From: Sisyra terminalis
Taxonomy: Eukaryota; Arthropoda; Insecta; Neuroptera; Sisyridae
Direction of reading: 5' to 3'
Length of the DNA: 64,000 bases
NCBI GenBank assembly: GCA_958496175.1
Contig: OY292274.1
Location: 10,685,689-10,749,688, forward strand
Below are positions 34,899-47,100 of the stretch, in pieces. The notes under the pieces were generated by a model. It saw nothing but the letters and a program-made list of their open reading frames with translations, searched no databases and was not told where the DNA came from. The position numbers and the translations under genes are program-made. Numbering within the stretch: the first letter of the stretch is position 1; each line of letters opens with the position of its first letter.

Positions 34899-35280
34899 AC
34901 AATTATTGGTTGTTTGGTGAGTAAATTCGAGGCGACGAGTTCTGTTGAAGATTAACTTAAATCTGGTAGACAAAAAATTGTTTAAATTCAGAAATAAATT
35001 ACTGTTGTGAAGCAAAGTGTGAAAAATAATTCAAAGAAATCGTCATCACTTGAATTCGACATTTCAAGCACCAATGTACTGCGAATAATGCACAAGGGCT
35101 TAAATTTAATTACTTACAATTGTTTATAGTTTTTAATTGTGCAATAATGACCAATTTTCAGTAGATTTTTTTTTAGCGATGAAACGCATTTCCCATTAAA
35201 TGGGATGATGAACAAGCAAACTCAAAGCATTTGGGCCGATGAAAATTTACGTGAAACTCAAGAGATACATATTTAAAATA
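34899..35280 (+). pseudogene. Tc1/mariner-superfamily transposase relic
   Basis: One frame with several stops reads TIIGCLVSKFEATSSVED, LKSGRQK, TVVKQSVKNNSKKSSSLE, FDISSTNVLRIMHKGLNL and finally FFSDETHFPLNGMMNKQTQS-IWADEN. These match, in order, the helix-turn-helix region (V..LV.KFE.TGSV.D..RSGR), the second DNA-binding block (G.S..S..RI.HK.L.L.P) and the start of the DDE catalytic domain (FSDE.HF.LNG.VNKQ..RIW..EN). The protein is cut off after that point. It is clearly dead. Confidence 0.85.
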
Positions 35281-35284
35281 TTTT

Positions 35285-37890
35285 TATCATTTTTTAAGAA
35301 ACTCATACAAGAGAATAATAAATTTTCATATGGCAAATTGTTGTTTTATGTTATTGTTATTTTTATAAACAGATCTGATAATGAAATGGGAATAATCACT
35401 TAATGGGAATAATAAAATAATTTATTAAATTCTACCCCAAAAAGTTAATTAATTTTTTTAAACTGAATTTTGATATTGAATTAAAGTAACAATTAAAAGA
35501 TGAAACTTTGAGGGTTTGCATGAAAATTTACATGAAACATTTAATTGTAATTAAAATTAAAAAAGAAAGAAAAATCTTACGAAGATTTGTGACGAATGCA
35601 ATAAATATTTCCACTGATTTGTAGACCTACCTCTATAGCGAGAAAAATCATTGAATAATCCAGACAGAAGATTCTTTTTAGATGCTTTTTAAAGTAAGCC
35701 AAGCCGACCTACCTTTTAAAAATTATAATAATTATCATTTGGATGATTTCAAAACGATTCATATCACCTTGACTGTTTAAAAATAATTTGATGAAACATA
35801 AATTATTGTAAAACATTGAAATCTAAAAAATATTTGCATTGGTTGTGCAAGAAATGTCTTTGGTTGACTTTTTACAAAATTGGATAGACACAAATATTAG
35901 TGCATCAATTAAATGGAAAAAAATCATTTGAAACAACATTGAAAAATATTTTTAATTGTTATTATTTTCTTCTTTGTTTAACTAAAATAAATAGATTATC
36001 CTGGTTTACAAGATTCGAATCAAAATATACAAAACCACGAGATTTTCACTAGACTATCAAAATTTAGTTTTTTGGATTGAAAATAGTGTGGGATTGTTAT
36101 GAAATATAAAAAAATGGAATCTTCTTCATATAAAATTAATTAGTTATTATTCAAAAAATGAAATTATTGCTAATAGGAAATGTAAATTATACAATTAAAA
36201 AAAAAAACCGTAGAAGTAGAAACATTTTACAAATTAAATTGAAAAATAATTTGAACCATTAGAAAAACAAGTTTTTTAATAATGTAAAATGAAATGTATG
36301 AGTCGGCAAAAAAAAAATGCTGCTGGCCAATTATACATTTCCAAAGCAATAAAAAAAACATAATCAGATATGTAAATCATATACAAAGTCTCATCCAATT
36401 TTCATTTGAATGACTTTATGGCGGTTTTTATCCTATACCGAGTTTTATGATGATATGAATGGGAAGTTTTGAATTAGTCCAATGCTATGCTTAATGCCCT
36501 GCGGCAACGGGAAATCCTTAAAAACATCTCATTGTATCATTGAAAAATATTTTAGATCACTGGTGCAAAACTGTTCAGTTCTGCGTACGTAATTTTGAAT
36601 GAGTCGCAACTTGCAATTGTTGAATACGAAAAAAAAATGTTGACCAATACTTTAATCAATTCGTCTGAGTCGACTTCAAGGCTTTGTCATTTCCTGGAAT
36701 AATTATTCTGCAACCACAAATTAACGTTTTTGTCAATGAAATGGCGTAAAACAGCCCTTTGGTATATGTGTGAAATTACAAATGAATGTTAATTGTTTCA
36801 TTTGTACAAATCTAGTTCATATTTCTTACAATTAATAAAGTTTTTTTTTTCAAGAAAAGACCGACATTAAAACAATAAAGTGTTAATTTTTAGGTCGAAA
36901 TGTATCTGATAACATTTCACACCAATTTAAAGAGCCTTGAATTAATTGTTAAAATATGAGTTGATTTGCGATTATCGTGGGAGTCTTTTGCAAAAATTGA
37001 ACGTTCTGGATTTAGATATGACCAAATGCATTATCAATTCTTCTAAATTGTATTAATGATTCTAATCTAACGATTCAGGACCGAACGATGGAAATTTTAA
37101 AATTAAAAAGAATAGTTTTTAAGTGATCTTATCATTTTCTAAATAATGCTTTTTTCCAAAATATATATATTTTTTTAAGAAAAACAAAACTTTCCTTGCG
37201 TCATATTCAGAAAATTGCTAAGTTGATCAAATTAAGAAGCTGATTGTTATTATTAGTCAATAGAAATTTTTAATGAGTAAGTACCTTAATCTGATTTTAA
37301 CAATCTTTTAATTGACTTTAATTTTAATTGTTGGCTCAGAATTGTTCGATACATTTAACAAAAAGAACATAACCAAGTCGATGGTCAAGAGTAAGTGATA
37401 GATACTCTAAAATATTTACGATTTAAGAAATATTATTTCAACTGTCCTTTTTTATATTTTATAAAAACAATAACTTCTTCTAAACTACGATTTAACTCGT
37501 TAAATTACATAAGTAATATTTTTTTCTGATTATTCTTAAAATAAATGATTTCATTTGTGGATTTAAAAGACGTTCCTGGCCTGAAACAATCCATTTAATT
37601 TAAATCAATGAACTGCAGATCAAATTAATAGTCTGAAAACGGAGGGATTTAAGTTTATACACTTACGTTTGATTAAATCAGGAAGTAACGCCCGGCAAGA
37701 ATAATGAACTTATGAAAGAACTGTGTAGGAAGCGGAAACTAATTTAAACTAGAGTTTACTGCAGTTTCCTTGAGTTTAGGATCATAGCACGATAGGAACA
37801 GTAAATGAAAGGCAAGACACAAACATTTACATGATTTTTATTTTATTTTTCAACATATTTTATATACATTCATTGGTTTATAACTTAACT
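35285..37890. other. No recognised feature
   Basis: About 2.6 kb of AT-rich DNA. Slightly less AT-rich patches near 36370-36720 and 37680-37800 have no frame or RNA fold that I recognise. Confidence 0.5.
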
Positions 37891-37892
37891 AA

Positions 37893-39740
37893 GAGGGGCG
37901 AATAGTCTAATAAAACAAGTGTTTGATTTCAATAAACATTGAGTTTTTCGGTTATTTGGGGACAACAATTGTGTAGTTTTATCCATTTAATAATTTACTT
38001 GAGATAAGATTACAGTCATATTAATATTCATGCTCTTTTTTTTTTCTTTACAAGTATCTGTTTGCAAAAATTCAATCTAGTGAGATTGAACTTTACAAGC
38101 CTTTCATCAATGAAGCTTAAAAGCTTTCCAAACATAGATGTTCATTATTGAAGTAAATATTTGACATAAAACACTGATACATTACATTCAGTTACATTGA
38201 AAGGATTGAAGCGATTCAAAATAAATAGAAATATATTTGCCAATTGTTCATTTGAATTTAAATAATACACAACTTAAACTGTTTAAACTGAAAACACTTT
38301 ATATTCACCCTATTTTGATAGTTGAAATTCAATAAAATTGCATTAAATGAAAAAATCAATCAATTAGATCAAATGAAGATTTATTGGAGAAAATTTAATC
38401 CATAGAGTTCAGACCATTGTTTGTTGTATGCGATCTCAAGATTTTACTGAGATTAATCGATGTATAATGCTTATTAGAGAGCTTGCTTCTTTTTGCTGAG
38501 ATCAATTAATGATGTTAAAATTTATTTCATCAATTACACCGATTTTTTTGTAAATTGCGTATTACAAAATTTAAAACATGCATACAACAATTTCTAATAT
38601 TGTAAGTACCCAAATTCTATAAATAATCATAGCTGCTAAAAGTTATTTTTTCAACTATGGTTATATATAGTTATCCAAATCGTAAGTGGTAGAGTTTTTA
38701 ATCCAAAAACAATTTCCAATTACAGCAAACTTTCGAGTCAGTTAATTTCAACCAAAGTTAAAATCATAACTCAGGATTAAATGTTCTAAATACTTGTAAA
38801 ATTTGTACGGAATTTCAATTTTTTTTTATCGGAAAATTTCATTTCACAATTTAACGTATATTTAAATGGGTGAACATTCAAAAGAAACAAGAATTTCATT
38901 TAAACATTGCATTTTTGATTATTAGGGGGACAACAGGTATACGAGTATATCCATTTAACACCAATTTACTTGATTACAGTTAGTATAATTAATATTCATA
39001 TTCCATTTCTTTAATTTCAAATCATTCCATTTATAAAAATTCAAACTTTTAAATTTGATTTTTATGAGCCTTTCATTAGTGATGTTTAAAACATTTTCCA
39101 TAGTTGTTCATTATAGAAGCGAATATTTAACGTAAAACACCGGTACATTACATTAATACAACGGGACTTGCTATATTCGTGCGAAATGAAATAATTAAAA
39201 AAGAAAATAAAAAAAAAATATTTCAATTATATTAATAAGGTAGAGTGTTATCATTTTTTATTATATGCTTCACTCTTTTTTCATTAACTAACAAAAAAAT
39301 TTAAAAATCATTTCACAACGTTTTCAATATAAATTAACTAAATAATTTTTTGTCGCAATGAAAGTTAAAAGTCAACATATTAATTTTAATTTAAAATGAA
39401 ATTTTAAGGATGAACAATTAAATAAAACAACCAATAAGTTTTCGGTTTGAATGATTGTTGTGCTTTTTAGTTATTTGAGAGCAATATGTGTGAGTACACC
39501 CATTAAACAGTTCGTGAATTCAGACATCTTTACAGTTATTAAACGGATTCAAAAGCTTTAAAAGCTTTGAGGAGCTTTGAGGTAAACATTTGACACAAAA
39601 CATCGATATTTTACGACATAAATTACATTCAATTGATTGGGGAAGGGGGATTGATTTGAAATTATGTTTAAAAGTTTTGCCATATTGAAATTTTTAAAGA
39701 AAAATACTTACTTCAATTATATTCATTTGAAAAAATAAAA
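37893..39740. repeat. Three diverged tandem copies downstream of dlg1
   Basis: Copies start near 37893, 38866 and 39407. In the same order each holds: a variant of 'gatgaacaatcaaataaaacaa', a TTATTTGGGGACAACA-like block, 'cccatttaa', 'ttacagttatt', 'aagcttt', and a GTAAATATTTGACATAAAAC block followed by 'acattacattc'. Spacing is uneven (about 970 and 540 bp). They lie on the 3' side of dlg1, so they may be in its 3' UTR or flank. Confidence 0.65.
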
Positions 39741-41030
39741 TTTACTTTTTGTTTTCCAAATTTTTTTTTAATCACCCTGTTTAATGTTTTAACGTAAATA
39801 AGGTCAAATAAGTACAACTAGATTTTCGATAATATCAAGCAAAATAATTGAAATTGAGTTGTTAAAGACAATAAGTTTAAAAAAAGGCTTTTAATTGAAA
39901 ACCGAAAAAATAAAATTATATCAACGTTTTATGATTTTTTTTTATTGAATCAAGTTTATTTGAATTAAAAGTTTTTAAAAAATAATTCGAAAAATTTTAA
40001 ATTTCAGTCTGGCTATAACAAAAGGTATAAAAAGCGTTATTGATTAATATATAGGTTTCTATATTTGCGTGTGAACTACGACGATTATATCATATTTAGT
40101 AAATGGATTGAACATTTGCAATAATCTCAAAAGTAATTTATTGATTTTGCAAAATTTCAATCATCTCGCAAAGCAGCGAAATATAAGAACTAATACATGG
40201 AAAAAAGCGACTATTTTCAGAGTGATGCTGCTTTCGATTAGTCAAATAATAAATGGAAATGTGTAGTTACAATTTCTAACGTGTGTGTATACATATATTA
40301 TATTGAACTAATTTGACCTATTTATTGTGGAAATTAATACTGTAAGGTTGTTAAATACTTGATGTAAATAATAAAAATATTGATTAGCGCCATATCGATC
40401 AAAAGGAAATGATATTAAGTTGCAATTTTCAAAGTAATAAAATTTTGAGATACAAAGCAATATCTTTCAACTAATAGCTTATTCGGCAAATCTTGGATGT
40501 ATATATATTTTTATTTTATAAAGGATTTTTACAATTTCAATTATAATTATTCACAAAAAAATAATTTTTCAATATTTCGTATCGTCATTTTTAATTTAAT
40601 CTTATAACAACTTATAATAAAATTAATTTCATTTAATTTAATTTATAATAAATTTACTTGTGTATAATAAATTCATAAAATCATTAATTAAAATGTAAAA
40701 TGTTAAACAATGAGATTCTAAACGTTTTCTTTTGCTCAATCAATTATATTAAAACGATTGTATTGTAATAATGTAGTAATTGGATGAAAGGATAAGGATT
40801 TAATCTATACACACGCACAAGTATTTGAATTAAATTAGAAAGGGGACATCAACATGTTGCGATGGACAGATTATTGGCTATTCATCACTTTTCAAAATGG
40901 CGTTGGCTGATTTGCTTAAATGTAACATTCATTGAAGGATTCAGGGGTCAAATAGAAGGAAAATGTTGATTATTTTGCTTTAAGTAATTCGTGGTGGAAG
41001 TGTCCACAACGGACGTGCTAAATCCGCATG

Positions 41031-41137
41031 TCACAGCTGTTCTTTGGTTGGTACCCATATGTTTGGGCCAGATTGTTCATTGATGACTTCTTTGATGATG
41101 TTGTAAATGTCTTCAGGAGTATCACCTTGCACAACGG
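41031..41137 (-). CDS. dlg1: dlg1 last coding exon (GUK C-terminus and stop)
   Basis: It encodes [18 protein letters not shown]...IWVPTKEQL and TGA (41031-41033). The acceptor is TTTTTCAG. It enters with two bases completing the Ala codon begun in the previous exon. Confidence 0.95.
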
Positions 41138-44100
41138 CTGAAAAATCGTAAACGAGTTAAAGAAAATACTTATTTTAACTTTTAATGTAAAAATAATTAT
41201 TTTCGTGATATAAAAGAAAATCAAATTAAACCAAGAGCTGCTTTTTGCTTCAATTACTACTTTTATGCTAGCCCATCAGCAAATATTTTCTTACTTTCTA
41301 CACTTCATCACATAAACTTAAAGAAATGAACCAAAAAAAAATCAAAATTACAGAATTATATACAGATACACTTAAATTGTACAAATAGAAAAGATGTTAA
41401 CTTAATGATAGAGATTGTGATGGGAAATATTACCTGTGAAATATTCGCCGAACTCCTGTTCCATTTTGATGGCTCGTTCGTATGTTTTTTTGGCTTGTTC
41501 TTCAGTCATTCGTTTGTTCATTTCCCTATAAAAAGTATAAAAAAAATCTTAATACCAAGAAGGGTATGCAATGAAGTTTGGTGTATAAAAAAATAATCTA
41601 ACTTTGATGCGAATGAAGAAAATAATTTATAAAGAAAACTTATTATTTGTAAAATAATGATATTTGCAATTTAATTCCAATTTACATAACTAAGACAAAA
41701 AGAAAACATATGGTTAAAAAACATTTTGTGTTAAAATCGATTTTTTAAATATAAACCTCGTTTTACGATAATTAATAAATAAAAACTCATTCTTAAGAAA
41801 TACGTAGAAAAAATCATAAATTAAAGTTATTTAACGTTGAAATTAAATAACCCTATCTACTAATTATTTGATATATCAAAAATTTCATACGTAAAACTAA
41901 TATATAAGCAAAATTTCAAAAACAATAAAATTTTTAATGTGGAAAATCGCTGTTTGTTTTATTTTAGGGTATGTTTGATGAAAATACTTACAAAACAGAT
42001 TCAACCGATTTTGGCTTGATAAATATAGCGATGGGATAAAGTTGAGCCACTTGCAGTCGTTTAATTGCATTTCCACTCACATCCAAAATGCAATGCTTTC
42101 CCTTATTACAAAAAAAAGTCAAATTAAAAAAGTTTCTTTCCTATAATCACACTTGAAAACATCATTCTTGAGAAACGAAAATTTGTGGATACAAAGAACA
42201 CCTTATTAAAAACATTTTTTTCTCCAAAAAAAAAAAAAAACACAAAAGGGGTGGACACCAATAATATAAGATCAATAAAGAAGTTAGCCAAGAAACTAAT
42301 CTACCGTTAGATAAATAAAAATCGTATAATATTGAAAGAAAACCAAAGAGGTAAATTTTTTACGTAATACGTATTCTAAAAAGTGAAATTAAATTTCATT
42401 TATGTAAAAAACTTTTCAATTATCAACAAATTCATTTGCAGGTATTTCATTTGCAATAAATTGGTTTTCGCTTTTATCAAAAAGAATGTTGTATATTTCA
42501 GTATAATGAGTATAAATCAGTATAATCAGTATAAATCGCATTATAAAAGATATTAAAAATACCTTTTCAGAGACATCACGCACTGATGCGACTGATGTTC
42601 CATAAAGATTTTCATTGTATTGTCCAGCTTCGATGAATAAATGATTTTGAATATCGCGTTCCATTTGTTCTCGGGATGATACAAAGTGATAATCTCGACC
42701 ATCCACTTCATATTCACGTTTAGTACGGGTTGTATCTGTGAAAGAAAAGCAACCTTAATATTGTTCTTTTTCGTGCGCATTCTTCAACTTACGAGGAACA
42801 CAACTGCCAAATTTATCAGGAAATTCCGAAATTAGATCATCGTTGATTCGATCCTTAAGTGGACCAAGAATTATTACAGGCCTGGTGTACTGGATTTGTA
42901 ATTGTTGGACTGGTTCATAAGACAACACAGTTTCTTCATTACCTAGATATAATAAGAAGTGAGAATGATTTTTGAAAAATTTTCGCGAAAATTTTTAACG
43001 TTAGTGAAACATTATTTTCCTAAACTAAATTAAAATGTTCAAAAATTAGCCTCCATTTATATTTTTTTTTTATAAACCGGTTTAGTTATGAAAAGAACTA
43101 AGTTTTTAAAAAAAATTATACGAAAATTGATTATAAATAACAAATTTTCGATTGAACGCATAAAGAATAATTTATGAATTTATTTAATTGCTAAATTAAA
43201 GTTAAATAAATCATAAAATAATTAGTTCATTACAATTCCCTCTGTTGGTAGAAGAACAAATGTAATTCAGATTACTGGAATTTAGGCCAACAATATTGCA
43301 TTTAAGTAATGCTAATATTTCCAATAAGAGCTTATTGATTGAAAGTATAGAACTCATAATTTTGAGATAGAACTAAACTATGAAAAATTGATAAATGGAA
43401 GGCTAATTTCTATTAACCAAATTAGAGATATGTTATTACATCGAATGCTATTATTAATCGACGGGTTGAATTAAAACGAAATGAGACATAATCATAAATG
43501 AGTCAAGAAGGTCCGAGGGTGGCGAGCAGGTCCTGATGATATCAATCAACTGCAAAAGGATAATCTATTTTCGAAGTTTCGAAGTAAATCCGAATCACTC
43601 AAGAATCTTTAACGAATTCTCTTAAGGATTTACGGTACCTAATGAATATTTATTTATTTTTTTCAAAAATGAAGTAAAAATCTTTTTCTAATATCCACGA
43701 CATGCAAAAATTAGTAAGCGAATAGTTTGGGAATTGATTTTCATTACGGAAAATAAAACAAAAAAAAATAATTCGATTTCCTACGGGATTTAGTTAGTGT
43801 TTTCGTCAAATTAGTAGCTAAGCCAAATTGAGCGTTTTCCATCGATTTCTTTTATTGATTAATTTTGTTATCAAAAGCTAGACTTTGATCGTAATCAACT
43901 AAAAAATATTAGTATAAGATATTTTTGTTTTATTTTGACGACAAATCGATCGAAAGAGAGAAAATATGAATTCCATGCGCTCGCTTACAACACTAATTTG
44001 ATTAATAAAACAATCAATTAAAATTAAAAAAAAACAATAAGTCTCTAACTACACAATTAATTTTGATGCAGTTGAATTGATTTTAAGTTTACGTTTTTCG

Positions 44101-47100
44101 TTTTTTGTTGATTATAACTTACAATCGTAATTATCGCAATTCTCCAAGTAAATTAACGTGATCTCCTCCATATACGGGAGCTCAACGCGAAATAATATTT
44201 CACCTGTACTAGTCCGAATTATCGATTTAATAAAACATTTTCGTATAAAATGGTAATTATATACATTTTTTAAAAAATGTATTTTCCTTTTTTAAGAAGA
44301 AAAATTCATTAGGTTTAATATTAATATCTAGATTTTCATAAATATTTATTATATGTGCATGTGCCTTTAAGAAAATGTACTTCCGTTTTAATCTAGATAA
44401 TAATATTTGTTTGAGATTATATCAATCTAATATATAAAGATATTAAAATCATACAATACCTTCAGCATTAGCATCATCTTGTGTGTAGCAAAGCATGAAC
44501 GCTGAAAAAAAAATGTTGAAATATTAAAATTTTCATAACAAGGACGAACATTGAAGAAACTATACTGTATATGTTCCAATACCTAGAATCTAGAACATGC
44601 ATTAAAAAAGAACTGTTTTATGACAAAAATATTGCAAGACAAGCTTTTGACTAGGTAGTACAATATTATAAAATGAGGACGACGAAAAATGGTAAGTGCT
44701 TATAAAAGCACTTTTACAAATCATTCAAAATTTATCGAGTCAAAATTATTCCATTAAGCTCGAGAGATGAATGTCGATATTTCTATAGTTCAAAAGTGAA
44801 TTCAAGTGAATCATTCATATCAAAATGTATAAATTTAGATGAATAAAGTTATTTATATTTGGAATTTTTGGATTGATTTATATACAATTGATTGTTTAAA
44901 TTATGCTTTGTGTTATACTCATCCTAGATAAATTACAGAAAGTAATTTTTTTACTTTCGCCCTAGATTTTTTTAAACTGTATAGGCAAATTTTTTGCAAT
45001 AAAGATTCAATAATTGTATAGAGACAAATTGAAAGTTAAGGGGGTATTCTGGTCTAGAAATTTGAAAGAATCGATTTTTTTTGTTGCATATTTTAAAAGT
45101 TTAAACATTCAAAAATATGATCCTAAAAGGATTTTTCAAAATTCGAATTATTTTCGGAGATACAGGAAACTAGAATTGATCGTTCTGAATTACGAGCTTC
45201 TGCTGCTGAAAAAGAAGGTAAAACAGCTCGATTAGCTGAAAGAACTACTCAAGACCTGAATTATGAGAAGGAGGAAGGCCCAATGTATGGATCTGGGATC
45301 GCCGATTGATGCCATGTGAGTATTACATATTATTTTCAGAGTTATTCCATTCGAATTGATTCCTAAACTTTAAACGCGTTTTTCTCGAAACTACTTTTTT
45401 GAGGTGGTTGACATGATATTTCAAGTTCTACTGAACCGATTCCTACGAAATTTGGTATATATCTTGTTTATACAATTCTCCATCGCGTCTGCCTTGGATT
45501 TAAAAAAAAATGATTTAAAGTATTTTTAAAAAAATCGGAAAGGTCGAAAAAATCGAGTAAATAATTTTTTTTTCTTCAAGTCGACGCCATTTTTTTTTTT
45601 TGAAAATGGTCAACTCGATAGTGACCTCTTTAGTAATGAAAAATTTGTTTGCCTTTTTTGTTTTAGATCTCTCTACAAGGGTTGAAATTATGTCAACCAG
45701 GACGCACCGTCTTTTTTGAAGCCCCCACTCCACCGGCCTGTATCTCGGCGATTTTTTTTTCTATTTTTTTTATATTCTCAAAATGTTAATAAAAAACATA
45801 AAAAAAAGGATAGTAAATTTTTTTGTTCATTTTTTTTTATCTTACTTGAAAAAATGCCTAAAATTCAGGCTTCTAGACCAGAATACCCCCTTAATGTAGG
45901 CGATTGAAAAACCAAATTTATGAACAAGAATATTAGAATATGGCGGTGGATGATGAAAAACTGGAAAAGTTTTTTTATGAATTTTTGTAAGAGTTAGTGT
46001 TTCGCTATCTCGACAGATCGTATCTTCAAAACTTTTATGACTTTAAAGTTATAAAGTTAAATAAGGTCTAAAAAAAGTTTATAAGAGTTTTTGTTAAAAT
46101 CAACTTCATTTTTTTCAACTAGTATTAACATGAATTTGTATTTCTTAAGTAAAAAATTTATACATAGTAAAATAGGTCGAGAAAGCTATTATTTAATCTA
46201 AAACTACTCAAAGAAAAATAAAACGATACACAATTTAATAATAGTAGAACATTGATAACAGAACAAAAAGCTGCAAATAAAAACAGAAAAAAAAATACAC
46301 ATAGGAATTAAGTGAGAAAGGAAGCTTCGTGAGAAAAAATCATGCTCTTTTCTTTCAGCTGTAAACTAATATTGTGTTGTGGAAAATTTTATAGATGTTT
46401 TGAATGATTTCCCCAAAGAAAATATTTGTACTGATTTAATTTTTAGAAAGTGTAAATTTATAGTGACGGAACAAAGAAGATGTGTAAATTGTATTAGTAA
46501 ATGTGTGATACTTACGCAGGGAAGATGTCTCTGTGTCATTGTTGGGGTTGGGAGATTCAGTTGGACTAACTGTAGGGATGCAAAATATATAAGAAATCAA
46601 GCGAAACGTTTAGATAAAGAGAGCAGACAACAACAATTGAACGAATCACATTCGAAATATTTGATATCAAAAGAAATTTGTTAACTTAAAACATTTAGGA
46701 AAAGGACAAAGACAGAAAAATATCATTCAGAGAAAAGCTACGATTAATATTTTCATTTTCATATTTGATTTTGAATTATTTAAACAAATTGAACTCTTCT
46801 AAGTCAAACCTAAGCTAGACAAGCTAAAATATTGAATCGATTAGTATTGTTAGTATGATGATTTAAAACGATATGTTTTTCTTGAAAATTCCATAAAAAA
46901 TTGGGATCATAAAAATTAAAAATGATTGTTGAAAAATTAAAAATGATTGTTGAAAAATTAAAAATGATTGTTGAAAAATTAACAATCTTAGGTGCTTTTA
47001 GTTTTAAACATTTTATTTATCTACAAGATCAAAAAACATGCTGACCACAAAAGGGGCATTTCACGTGAAGCGGACAGCGAAAAAAAAATGATGCTCTGAA

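Noticed and set aside
46379..46684. Plus-strand 101-codon frame with many Cys residues
   Set aside because: It overlaps the dlg1 54-nt exon on the opposite strand. The length is within chance expectation and there is no zinc-binding spacing that fits a family.
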